Shown here one piece after another: positions 11,741-22,395 of a DNA stretch of 64,000 nucleotides. Numbering within the stretch: position 1 is the stretch's first letter; each line of letters opens with the position of its first letter. The position numbers and the translations under genes were made by a program. This stretch comes from Cladorhizidae sp. MBARI D1340-BT2 (taxonomy: Eukaryota; Porifera; Demospongiae; Poecilosclerida; Cladorhizidae): positions 8,285,448-8,349,447 of the forward strand of contig JAQNBH010000005.1 of assembly GCA_028752905.1 (NCBI GenBank). Direction: 5' to 3'. The notes under the pieces are model-generated. The model ran no database searches, was not told where the DNA came from, and was given only the letters and a program-made list of their open reading frames with translations.

Positions 11741-12664
11741 GCTTGAGGATTTAAACTTTGGCAGAGCCTAGGTAATGTTAAACTTTCCTCTAGCTGCTTT
11801 TCTTTTCAGCTAAGGCTAAGCTGCTATTTTTCTTAATGGTCAGAGTGATGGAAATAAGACCTTGAGCATCACCAGAAACAAAGTCTGCTTTACTTTGTAA
11901 GTTTCATAATTGTAAGTTTATTATATAGGTGTGTACAGTTAGTGCTAAATCTGTAATATATATATATATATTTTTTTTTGAATGAAAAAATCCATAATAC
12001 TTTGTACTTCTGGGTGGTGGTGCGCTCTAACACTTTACCATTCCCAGATAATTTACCAAGAAAAAGGAAAAGTCTAGTTCACATGGTTCATGAGAGTACA
12101 CTTCAGTAACTCTGCAGAGCTTATCTTCATCTATAACCAATGGATCAGAGTAGGGGGAGGAAAGATGTCCACTCCAACTTGTTGGGGTATAATATTCATC
12201 TCACTGCTATATAGTAAAATTATAAATCTACAGATATTACAACAGGATTTTTTACAGCATGTGCATACACATAACCATAGTAAGTCATAAATTTGATTGA
12301 AGTTGAATTGGCAGATGCTCTAAAAAAGTCAATAGCCACCCAATAATTTTGGCGTACACTGTGTGTTTGTGAGGTGATATTTTCATCTTTTTTAACTTCA
12401 GATCACATGACCCAATAATTATTCCAGGCAAGCTCTCTCAGAGCACAATCATGGTTGCTATTTCTCACAGATCTTCTCCTTGACTTGTCATTCCCTTTGG
12501 CCAACACTTGTAATAAATATAACCTGATAAGCAAAACTCTTACACATTGGTCAAATGGTTTAATTGCAAAAATGAACACAGCAGTTACAAACATACTTTT
12601 CGTAATGATCTTGAACAAACAGAAACACATTTCTTAATCATGTTCCAAGGGAGAATGATATGCA

Positions 12665-14185
12665 CTAGTACAATAGTGCCATAAGCAACAGGAATAATAT
12701 AAGTAAGTTAAAAGGAACGGTTAATATGGGTTTAAAATCTGCAAGCTTTGGTTTAGCTAATCTTACCAAGAATAAAGACATAAAAATTACAAAGAACAGT
12801 AATGCAGACACCACATAGATGAGCGCTTCAATTTTATTGAAAATATTGTTCTTGTACGGTCTGATGATAGTCACTAAGCCAGTGAGCACTATGAAGGAGA
12901 GGCCTGTGAGTGCTATGAATATAGGATCTTCCGTCAGTGATAATGCTAGAAGTATAAGAATTCTAAAGATAAAGTGAACTGCAGAAAAATATCTGCAATC
13001 CCTTGGATGATGCCTATAGCATCCTTGAAAGGAATCCATAAAGGTAGTGAGGACATGGCTGTTGAACTTTGACCGGAAACAACAACATGGATACACCAGT
13101 AGTAGAAGTAATGGGAAGATGTTGAAAAAAGCCAGCATTAGGATAGCAAGCAATCCATAAGGCATATGGTCTCTACCAAAGTAAGGAATTTCACCATCGC
13201 TAAACAGATAGACATTATAGTTTCCATCCATTGTATAAACATACACGGGAGAAAGAAGATCAAAACAAACGTTGAGAATTTTGACATATGACAACACCAA
13301 AAATGTAGCAAATGCTTGAATGAGTGAGCCACGAATGTTCCATTCTCTTCCGATACTCAAGCATGCCCTGACTCCAGAGCCTAGTTGCGAAGGAGTAAAC
13401 TTGAATGGGTATCTGTCATACAGTGTCACTGCAAGGTATGTTATAAAGATCAGGAACATTGGATACACAGCGATAAGATAATTAAGTGCAGTCACTTGCA
13501 TAGTATTCAACTTTGGGTGGAGGCAAAATGGGACATACACTGAACGAAGGATATCCAAGTTCCACAGTGAAAAGAATGCAAAAAGTAACTTGATAGCGAG
13601 AGTTGCTCCTGTGTGTGGTGCTGTTGTAACTTCCACTAGCCTTGGAATACTGTAGATTTGGCTAACAAATACAAACGATATCATTTCAGGTGAAGTGATG
13701 GATAACTTACATAAAATAGTTAGAGAATAAAATAGAGTGAGTGGTAGAAATGCTATAGCAAAATATTTCAGGATGCTGCTCGACTCTTCACACTTGACAC
13801 ACGCCAGCGAATAAGAATACACTGGAGGTCCATGTCCCTCAATGCAGCTGCCGCAAAGTTGTCCAGTCCTGTTCAAACTGTCACATATTTCTGTATCCAA
13901 CTCTTCCACTTCGTTTTTGCCAACTACATTGTAAACTGAGCAGACGTGATCATCTAACCTACACATTGCCTGACATCTACCGACTGCTACATTGCTGGAC
14001 TTGCTCAAGGTCATGCAATTGCAATAGAGAACAGAGACATTGTGTGTGTCACTGTCACAAAGGACCACTCCTCCTAATTCGTTCCCACACTGACACTCAC
14101 CACCACTGTTGCTGTAAGTCCAAGGTGGACATGCTAAACTAGAAACTATCAATATACACAAAACTAAATTAAAAAACATAATCAT
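12665..14185 (-). CDS. Cysteine-rich multi-pass membrane protein, intronless, sponge-type family
   Basis: Single-exon gene of 506 codons from ATG 14185 (another at 14179) to TAG 12665. Upstream in-frame codons exist, but no ATG, and this start puts a clean signal peptide first (MIMFFNLVLCILIVSSLAC). Residues about 20-130 form an ectodomain with some 16 cysteines (CQCG, YCNC, CSVYN, then CGSCIEGHGPPVYSYSLACV) and possible N-glycosylation sites. About ten hydrophobic segments follow, with a CCCF motif after the sixth, a Cys/His/Arg-rich loop (FMDSFQGCYRHHPRDCRYFS) and an IIRPYKNN motif before the ninth. CGxC-x6-PPVYSYS-x3-C plus the RPYK loop matches a family I recall as expanded in demosponges. 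The RPY and multi-helix layout loosely resembles TRP-like/flavin-carrier proteins. Receptor or channel function is inference. In another frame the sequence past the stop continues as a short hydrophobic-then-basic tail (TIVLVHIILPWNMIKKC), so the annotated C-terminus may reflect a one-base change. Confidence 0.85.
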   Translation of the reverse strand: MIMFFNLVLCILIVSSLACPPWTYSNSGGECQCGNELGGVVLCDSDTHNVSVLYCNCMTLSKSSNVAVGRCQAMCRLDDHVCSVYNVVGKNEVEELDTEICDSLNRTGQLCGSCIEGHGPPVYSYSLACVKCEESSSILKYFAIAFLPLTLFYSLTILCKLSITSPEMISFVFVSQIYSIPRLVEVTTAPHTGATLAIKLLFAFFSLWNLDILRSVYVPFCLHPKLNTMQVTALNYLIAVYPMFLIFITYLAVTLYDRYPFKFTPSQLGSGVRACLSIGREWNIRGSLIQAFATFLVLSYVKILNVCFDLLSPVYVYTMDGNYNVYLFSDGEIPYFGRDHMPYGLLAILMLAFFNIFPLLLLLVYPCCCFRSKFNSHVLTTFMDSFQGCYRHHPRDCRYFSAVHFIFRILILLALSLTEDPIFIALTGLSFIVLTGLVTIIRPYKNNIFNKIEALIYVVSALLFFVIFMSLFLVRLAKPKLADFKPILTVPFNLLILFLLLMALLY

Positions 14186-14233
14186 ATATCTGTAAAGAAG
14201 AATTATTTTCTCTGTTCTATTTTTTATCGTCAC

Positions 14234-14640
14234 AGTTCAAGTTGCACTTTTATACAAAGAGGGTTGCGATTAATTATTGCACCATCACTGTGTTGTTGTT
14301 TTTATTGAAACTGCAATACAATTTCCTGCAACCTTTATTAAAACATCTCAAGTGTATATTTTTATCAAGATTTTAATCATACACCTTTAGCACTTGCATC
14401 ATAGCACCACCACCACTGTTATTTTCATATTGAAACTTCAGTGCTATTTATTTAACACTGCATACATATACATGTTCAAGCATCCTAAGTGCACTTTGCT
14501 ATCAAGATATACCTTTAGTGCATTCGTTAGGTGTCTAAAACTGATGAAACATAACAAAACTTGGTAGTTAGCATTTTATCACTTTCATATCGAAAGCTGC
14601 TCAAGGTGTTTGACAAAACGTTCTCAAAAATCAACTTAAA
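14234..14640. other. Upstream region of the membrane protein gene
   Basis: A+T-rich, no ORF of note. It should hold the promoter of the minus-strand gene starting at 14185; no TATA box could be fixed with confidence. Confidence 0.4.
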
Positions 14641-15610
14641 TTTTTCTTCTCCATGTTTCAGCTAGATGCTCTATATAGTATTCATGTAATATCGAGACAC
14701 TACGACTCATGTGAGATTCTCATTAATTCTTCAGAACCTCATGTAGGTCTTAGCATCTCGTTTTTCTTTGTCTCCTTATTCCTGATGAAGGCTAGAGCAT
14801 CTCGCTGAAACATGTAGATAATGACTGTTGAGAAAGTTGTTATGATCAACTGAGAGTTCATTGACAGATTGTCGTTATTAGTGGAGTTATAGAAGTAGTA
14901 CTGCAGTGAAAAATGCTGGAAACGAAGTTATTTTGGGGGATCACAACATTGTGTGGCATAAGCAGGTGGTGTATTTGTTTGTGTGTGTGTTTGTGTATGT
15001 GTTTGTGTGTGTGTGCATGTGTGTGTGTGTGTGTGTGTGTGTGAAAACTGAGCTGGTTATACAAATCTCTCGCTTAATCATGCCATCTTTAGACCATTAT
15101 CATCCTCTGATGACTGACACTCAAGACACACTAGGAAGACTAGTGGGAGAACTTACAAACAAAATTCTGAAAAGAGGAGTTATATGGGAGCAAGGAACAC
15201 AAGTAACAACATGGTGTAGAGAGGGGGGAACCTTTTAAACATCGCCCCCTCTGTGTCTGGCTTTATGTGAGGATATCAGATGCATTTGTGAAAATGTCAG
15301 GGTTGTTTTCAAATCTAAGATCTTATGCCAGGGTCACAGATATTATGAATTCACCGGCACTGTATAGAGTTTCCTGCAGCTGTGGGAAGTATATATTGGT
15401 CAAATAAGCAGGAGTGAATCCAAGAGGGGCAAAGGGGGCACACAGAAATAGGGAAATTGATTGTGTGAACTCATTACCATGGTATAATAAGACAGGTGGG
15501 GGAGAGGTAAAGGAAATGGTGCGATCAGGTTTACATAACTGCAATATTTGGAGGAGAAAATGTTTGAAGGGTGTTAGTTATTTGAAGATATTTCTCACTT
15601 GGTCATAACT
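14641..15610 (+). mobile_element. Decayed Penelope-like element (GIY-YIG end)
   Basis: The block at 15340-15450 reads LYRVSCSCGKYILV and then, after a break, a region like the second half of a GIY-YIG nuclease; Penelope-like retroelements carry a C-terminal YRV-C-CGK-YIG-type GIY-YIG domain. The 5' part (14700-14870) contains gatgaaggctagagcatctc and gaaacatgtagata, a motif set repeated at 55155, 57880 and elsewhere. There are several stops; the reverse transcriptase is reduced to a short remnant near 15120-15240. A (GT)n run sits at 14990-15044. Confidence 0.55.
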
Positions 15611-15754
15611 TGGTAGATCACACTATGTATGTAGCCAATCTCTCAACAAAGATACTCTGTCAATATTAACAGCACAAACCTTCAACAAAATTAGGTAACT
15701 ATATATGCAGTTGGTTTCCTCAGAAGTTTATTTTCGTGACAAAATAAATAAAAT

Positions 15755-15830
15755 AATAATAATAATAATAACAACAACAACAACAACAACAACAATAATA
15801 ACAACAACAACAACAATAATAATAACTGTA
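15755..15830. repeat. Microsatellite (AAT/AAC)n
   Basis: aataataat triplets grade into acaacaacaa and back. The poly-Leu ORF on the minus strand is an artefact. Confidence 0.95.
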
Positions 15831-15949
15831 TATGAGGTAAGATGACTTGTGCTGTATAAATGTTGTAAATGAGTTGTACTGTTTGATTATGGTTTATAGT
15901 GGAGTGCGTGTGTGTGTGTGTGAGGGTGGGGGTGGCATAAATCAGTCCC

Positions 15950-16412
15950 TTCCTCCTCTGCCAATGCAATGCAAAATGCATGCACACGCTTCCACCATCA
16001 TCTGATTACTCACACCCTCCTCTTCCTCCCAAGCAACAATGCCATCTTCCCCTCAGTCCCCATCCTCTCAAACTCCTCCAACTATATTCCAACTCCCTCA
16101 ATTCCATCAGCTCTTTCATTTAATGCTTTCCATTCCACTCCAAATTCCACGTCTTCAACTTCCCTCCCATCACATAACACACATCTGTCACCTGCACAGC
16201 CTACATCACTTCTCATCCTGCAATAGACCTGCTGACTCTGTCCTCAACCTAAACATCCCCAGCCTCACTCCTTGATCCCTACCATGACCTTGATTCCTTT
16301 CTGCTCCATCACCTTTAGCCAACGTATACCACCTCAAGCTGCTCTTGAGATTTCCTTCTCCCAAATCGCACGCATTTCTCTTCACCTTCAATTGGCCATC
16401 TGACACACGCAT
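15950..16412 (-). pseudogene. Decayed LINE ORF2 3' fragment
   Basis: The minus strand reads SSLRWYTLAKGDGAE, then GVRLGMFRLRTESAG, a Cys-rich CRLCR block and finally LHWQRRKGLIYAT. This resembles the post-polymerase tail of LINE ORF2 (SSLKWY-LAK, then LLF-RTRS-G-, then a zinc knuckle), as in the 6.5-kb fragment but on the opposite strand and more complete at the 3' end. It has multiple stops. Confidence 0.55.
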
Positions 16413-16479
16413 CAGTGAGTAAACTCATGAGAAAGTCCATTATGTCAACTGTGAGTTAATTGAAAAGATTTTGGATAAT

Positions 16480-17275
16480 CTACTAATCAGCCCCTCCCAC
16501 TTACTTTGCTGCTTTATGAGGCTCCACCTACTCAATAAAATATTAGTAGGTGCCTCACATCCTATGTGCTCTCTAGTGCGGGTTTGTGCATGCAGTGAGT
16601 GCCCATTTTTCTTTTGGATGGGTGCTGCATATCGGCACGCAGCCATACTGATGCAGGTAAACCATCTCCTGTGGTTGAAGGAAGATGCTGTTTCCTTCTT
16701 GAGCAGACTCACACAGAAGTGTCCAATGTTTTGTCCTTCATTACCACTAAGCAAGCCAAGCTTCTGAGAAAGGGCCACACAGAGAGCCCTACCAGCACAA
16801 GGATGTGAACGAGGATTGCCCTCAATGTCCTACTCACCTCTAGAGCCCCAAACAAGGAGTTGGATGTGGAAGAAACTCAGATGAAGCAACGGATCTTGGA
16901 CCAAATTAGTGTCTATAGCTATATATATTCCAGTTGTGGTTTATTAGAGCTGGTTCACAATTTGGGTGCTATTTGGTGGAATGTTCAACTAATATTTCAG
17001 CATTTGAGCGTAAATGGATGGATTGTTATGGTAATAAGTGCTGGTAATAAGTGCTGGCAACGAGTGTCTCCCAAGGCCAGAATTTACTATTGCCATCCTG
17101 TATAATTGATATTGAACATGTTGGCCTGCAGATCTAGGCATGTGACAGTGTGTTACATGGCTGCACTAGAGATGTGGCAGAAAAGTCTACACTGGAAGAG
17201 GCCCAATGATATTGCAGTGGAGGGGTTAGTTGGATAAGGTTAAGTTGGATAGGGTTACGAGGGTAAAATAGCACA
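16480..17275 (+). pseudogene. Degenerate copy 2 of the 3.6-kb gene
   Basis: WLKEDAVSFLSRLTQKCP (16673-16726), then in another frame VLSFITTKQAKLLRKGHTE, a CP...SRAPNKELDVEETQMKQRIL block to about 16900. Frameshifts near 16730 and 16800 break it. The homology continues past the module into the would-be intron (agtgtctatagctatatata). Downstream sequence (gtgacagtgtgttacatggc at 17142) is shared with the 29.5-kb copy. Duplication was therefore at DNA level, not by retroposition. Confidence 0.7.
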
Positions 17276-17330
17276 AATTTTTTGTCCGATTACATGCACA
17301 TATATATATACACATACATATGTGTGAATA

Positions 17331-18080
17331 TACTAGCAGAGGTGCCCAATGTTGCCCGGATAAAAAGAAGAAGTGATGCAAGTATTGATCACAGGTTATA
17401 CATTGCTGTTATAGGTAAGTCTGTCTGAGGTCCCTATAGTAAGCAGGTTCTGTCATTTATACCCGGTAGCTGGGTTCCCCATGAAGCCAGGGCTTACGCA
17501 CCTGGTAGCTCATCATGAAGTAAGGCCTAGGCATCCATTAGATAAACTTCCCAACAAGTAGAGCCTAGGTGCCCAATAGCTGGGCTTACCAAGAAGCCAG
17601 GGCCTATGCACCCAGTAGCTTGACTCACCATGAAGTAAGGCCTGGGCACCCAATAGATGGATTTCCCATGAACCAGGGCCTAGGGAATCCAGTAGCTGTG
17701 CTCCCATTAGGGGAAGTAGGGCCTCCTATGCAGAAGGGCCTATGCACTCAGTAGCTGGCCGCTCTAGGTACCCAGTATTTGGATCCCCCATGAAGCAGAT
17801 CCTAGACATCATATCATTATGGCTACTGAATTAAAATTTAAAAAAACTTATTTTTTTGTACCCACCGACTGCAACATTGCTGTCGGCAAACTTTCAGCCA
17901 ATATGATGTTTGTCTTATAGAGTAGGGCTAGAGACTGGCTGTGGATAACAAACTGCTTGCACTGTGTGAGCTCTAATAACAACACATTAAGTTGGAACAT
18001 GAAGAAAGCATGCATAGATATTTCCCCTGACATGACTGGCCGACAATGCAGTGCCAAATGCTGTGCCATTTGCAACTAAG
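17331..18080 (+). repeat. Repeat family A, copy 2, with internal ~38-bp minisatellite
   Basis: Begins with actagcagaggtgcccaatg ttgcccgg, then gatgcaagtattgatcacag as at 11515. Positions about 17455-17800 are degenerate tandem units of about 38 bp (ccagtagct ... ccatgaagtaaggcctaggca). The tail contains the tagagtagggctagag block. Confidence 0.75.
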
Positions 18081-19770
18081 GGGGTACCAAATCTGATATA
18101 GTCATGATCTTCCTCGTGAAAAGTAACTCCCCCCCAATGAGCCTTTTTGAGTCCTCAACCAAGTCTTCCTTTGGAATTCCATAGCGGTAAATCAATCAAT
18201 GAATCTTACATCCTCTTACATAATATATAACACTAAGCTGAGCCTGGGCATTGCCCAAGAGAGGATAAAGTACCTGGATAAGGAGAGGGGAATGAGCATC
18301 AGGGATGTGGTCATGTGGACCCCCAACATTCCTTTTATGGCTTCACATACAAAAGGGTTGTCCAACGCTGCCCTCTGTAAATCTCAACATTTCAGCAACT
18401 GCAGATAGAGTAGGCTAGAGGCCATCTCTATAGCAAACTGTTTTGCATTAGGTGAGCTGAAGCATAGTTTGTTGGCAATGCTGCCATGCTGTGCTATTTG
18501 TGTGCTATCATTGGGAATGTGAAAAATGCATAAATATATCCCTAACCAAATTGGCCGACTGATAAACAGTGGTAAATGCTGTGCCATTATGGTGCCATTT
18601 GCTTCCCAGAGGCCACCACCACTATCCCAAATCTGACGTGCCCATGACCTTCCTTGTGAAAATCCCCCTTGAGTCCTCCACCAAGACTGGAATTCTATGG
18701 TGGTCAAACGATCACCTTCTTTTATGTATAACTAGCAGGGGTACCCGGTGTTGCCCGGGCAAAAGAGGGAAATGATGTAAGTATTGTCACAAGAGATTTC
18801 ATAATGCAAAATCCAGTCCATGCAGTCTTGAGACACGTGGTAAACTTGGGGGGGGGGGGGAATGCCCACAAAACGACTAAAATGAGCTATTTCCTCTATT
18901 TTCCAAAAAGCAAACACCACCTATAAAGTTACCTGTTGCAAGGTTGTGTGATTGGTATCTGGTGTGTCCAGATAAGGAGTGAGGGAGATCCAACCCGTAG
19001 GGTGGCCAAAATGTGCAAAATAAGCTTACTGAATCAAGAAAATGCTTAAACCCTTCTTTGGGTGGTCCTTAATTAAACACCATTCAAAGTTTCAGTTGAT
19101 GATGTTTCTATATTCGTGGCAGCAGACAAAAAATGGAATAATGCAAGTATTGATAACAGATCATACGCTGTTGTTAAAGCTAATCTTTCTTGATGCCACA
19201 CAACCTTGAAAACATGTAGCAGGGTTACCCAGCGTTTCCCAGGTGTGTGCAAGGGGGGAGGGGGGAAACAGAAGTAGTGATAGTGTGGATCACAGTTACA
19301 TTCGAAAATTCAAAATCCAACTTTAAAGGTATCTGTATGAGGAGCTATTTACAGGGTGGAAGATGCCTACAAAACTGGTCAGGGTCTAAAATGAGACACA
19401 TTAGGTTGGCTTCCATGAAATGCTAGGTACTCAGTATATAGCTGGGTTTAAGTTTGGTCGCATAAGGTGATGCTAGGAAAATTGGTCCACTTCATTAAGT
19501 GGACCAATTTTTGTTTTCATTTTGGTTGCATTTTTTTTGACTTGAGGATAATATTTTGAGTGCTTTTTGGAGGGTAGGGCAGTACATAGTTGGTAATGTT
19601 GCTATGTTGTGTTGTGGGTATTGTTGGGAACATGAAATATGTATGCAGTACTTCCATAAACAAAATGGCCTTCGGACGATCATGAAAAGTTCTACTTTCT
19701 TCATTTCAAAAGCCAATACATTTTTTTGCTGCTTAAAACCTTTCTTGGGTGGTTTTTAAATGCTACACAA
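18081..19770 (+). repeat. Repeat family A, head-to-tail copies
   Basis: The tail module (gagtcctc-accaag-ctt, then ggaattctatggtggtcaaac) at 18150-18235 and 18670-18735 leads at 18731 directly into a new head (ctagcaggggtacccggtgt tgcccgggc). Further degenerate heads lie at about 19205 and middle modules at 18360-18525 and 19570-19650. Several copies are therefore joined or nested. No ORF is intact. Confidence 0.7.
19478..19511. repeat. Perfect 15-bp stem hairpin, 4-nt loop
   Basis: aaaattggtccactt, loop catt, aagtggaccaatttt, within family-A sequence. Confidence 0.9.
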
Positions 19771-20610
19771 AGTTTAGTATGGATAGGTTCATGGGTTCTG
19801 GATTCCTGTGAAATAGATGGTACCCACACCTGAGGCCTATAAGAAGGAACATATCTTTGTGTGTGTGTGTGAGTGTGCTGATATCTGGAAATATAGCATA
19901 GCAAACAGTGCAACCAAAGATAATTGCAGTTAATTTATCACTCCAAAGCCTCAGCATAAATAACATTCCTTGTTTTATTCTTGGGTGCCAAGTGATTCTG
20001 AGCACTGCCAGTGCGTGAGTCACGTGGAACATGCTAAGTGTGAAGCAAAGGACAGCTAGGTCTGCAGCCATGGCCTCGAATGTTTGTCCTGGCATTTTGT
20101 TGATTGTCAGAGCAGAGGCTGGCTTTATGGGGAACTGCTGACACTTGAAATGGAAGGGAAAGTCAAAAAATTAGTTAGGTTGTGTGGTATCCAGGGCAGC
20201 AGTACCGCACTTCTCCTTTGTATGGCCCACAGGATATTGTAGCCTCAACTACATTGTTGTGGAGCTTAGTGACAACATACATTGTTCCACTGGTTGTCTT
20301 TGCAGGGTTGAGGGAAGGATCATGATGGGAGCTCCCTGTTTCAGTTTGACCACATGGGGCAGCATGCCAAGCAACTGAAGAGAGTTGAGTTGCTCTGCTG
20401 GCACCTTCTTTGATCATTGCTGTGTCTACTATTAACTTTGCACCAGGAAACTCAGACATGGGTCATCCAAAGCGCCTGTTGACATTCTCGTTTAGAGGGG
20501 ACAGGATGGATTTTTCTGTGCGATAGCCCGGATTTGTAGCATTTGCCACTAAGTTAGGGAAGACTTTGTCCTTCAGTTCTTCTAAACAGACTGGCCAAGA
20601 GCATTCGAGA
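19771..20610. other. No gene recognised
   Basis: Mixed repeat-derived sequence. A (GT)n run is at 19858-19872. A minus-strand open stretch at 20175-20459 shows no domain. Confidence 0.4.
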
Positions 20611-20938
20611 TCTCTATGGTGTCTCTGAACTCTGAGATAAGGAGTCTTGATGGTGTCTGGGACTCAGAGATAAGGAGTCTTGATGGTGTCTGGGAATTCT
20701 GAGAAAGAGAGTCTTGATAGTGTCTGGGCACTCTGAGATAGGGAGTCTTGATGGTGTCTGGGAACTCTGAGATAGGGAGATAGTGTCTGGGAATTCTGGT
20801 AGTGTTTGAGAACTCTTAGATAGGGAGTCTTGATGGTGTCTGAGAACTCTGAGATAAGGAGTCTTGATGGTGTCTGGGAACTCTGAGATAGGGAGTTTTG
20901 ATGGTGTCTGGGAACTCTGAGATAGGGAGTCTTGGAAT
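20611..20938. repeat. 34-bp minisatellite
   Basis: About nine units of 34 bp (tgatggtgtctgggaactct then gagatagggagtct), with shortened copies near 20780-20800. Confidence 0.93.
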
Positions 20939-21049
20939 GCCACCTACAGGTTTTTGCTATGCCAGTAATGTCCTGAAGAGTCTGATCGTGACTTACCTCA
21001 TGAAAAGGTATCCTATAAGAGTCCCTTTGAGTCCTCAATCAAGGTTCTT

Positions 21050-21660
21050 CCTGGTATTCTATAGGGTTCGAATGGAGCATCAAGCATACATCCTCCTTTA
21101 TATAAGACTAGCAGAGATACCTGAAAAGACAAAATATCTAGCAGAGGAGCACAAAAATAAGATCCCTTCCACAGGTGCCCAACATTTCCCTCCCAAAGCC
21201 TGCTCAAAAAGACCCCAGGTAAAGCGAGTGAGTGTCTTTCCTTTGTAAATCATACCATTGCAGCAACTACACATGTAGAGTAGAACTAGAAATAGCTTCA
21301 CTAGTAATTATAAGGTGAGCTGTAATATAGCTAGTGTAGTTTGTTGGTAATGTTGCCATGTTGCGTTATTTGTGTGCTATCATCAGGAACGTGAAAAACG
21401 CATGCACAGGTATTATTTGTGTTCTATTGTAGGGAATGCAAGAAAACACCTCTTTGAATCGCAACTGCAGTGTTTTTCTGGTGGGGCAGGGCTATAGTAA
21501 ACAGCCTCGTTAGCAAACTGTTTGCTCCCTAATGTAGCTAGTGGAGTTTGTTGGTAATGCTGCCATGTTATGTTATTTGTGAGCTACCATTGGAAACATG
21601 AGGAGTGCATGCCCAGGTACGTATATCTAAACAGTGGCAGACATTGTGTCCATGATGAGA
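21050..21660 (+). repeat. Repeat family A, two further copies
   Basis: The tail at 21030-21107 (gtcctcaatcaaggttcttc, ttctatagggttc) joins a head at 21108 (actagcagagatacctg). Middle modules with ttgttggtaatgttgccatg follow at 21340-21380 and 21548-21600. Confidence 0.7.
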
Positions 21661-21744
21661 AATTTACCCCCACAAAGAGTCCCTTCGAGTCCCCAAACTA
21701 GATTAAGGGGCACCCCTATCCTTATCCCAATTCTGATCTGCAAT

Positions 21745-22085
21745 GACCTACCTTGTAAAAAGTTAACCCTCAGCCAAGACTTGCCCTGGGATTCTATCCT
21801 TGTGAAAAATTAACCCCTCAGCAAAGACTTGCCCTGGGATTCTATCCTTGTGAAAAGTTAACCATCAGCCAAGAGACTTGCCCTGGGATTCTATCCTTGT
21901 GAAAAGTTAACCATCAGCCAAGACTTGCCCTGGAATTCTATCCTTGTGAAAAGTTAACCATCAGCCAAGACTTGCCCAGGGATTCTATCCTTGTGAAAAG
22001 TTAACCCTCAGCCAAGACTTGCCCTGGGATTCTATCCTTGTGAAAAGTTAACCCTCAGCCAAGACTTGCCCTGGGATTCTATAGC
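21745..22085. repeat. 47-bp minisatellite
   Basis: Seven units of about 47 bp (ccttgtgaaaagttaaccct then cagccaagacttgccctgggattctat). The unit equals the tail module of repeat family A, so the array arose by local amplification of that tail. Confidence 0.93.
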
Positions 22086-22099
22086 AGTCAAACAATCAG

Positions 22100-22395
22100 T
22101 CATCCATCCTTTATAAGTGTATATACATACCAATAAACCTTACACATGCATACATACATACATACTTACCTACATAGATACATACACATGTCATACATAC
22201 ATACCACCTACATACATACGTGCACATACATACATCCCTACATATATATGTACACACATATACATGCATACATAAATACCTATATACCTACATACATATA
22301 TATACATATCTTCCTACATATACACATACATACATACATACATACATACACATATATATGCATACACACTGACTGGCCTATACATATATATGAGA
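22100..22395. repeat. (CATA)n microsatellite
   Basis: cata/tacatata tetranucleotide tract, interrupted, giving artefactual Tyr/Ile/His-rich ORFs. Confidence 0.95.
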
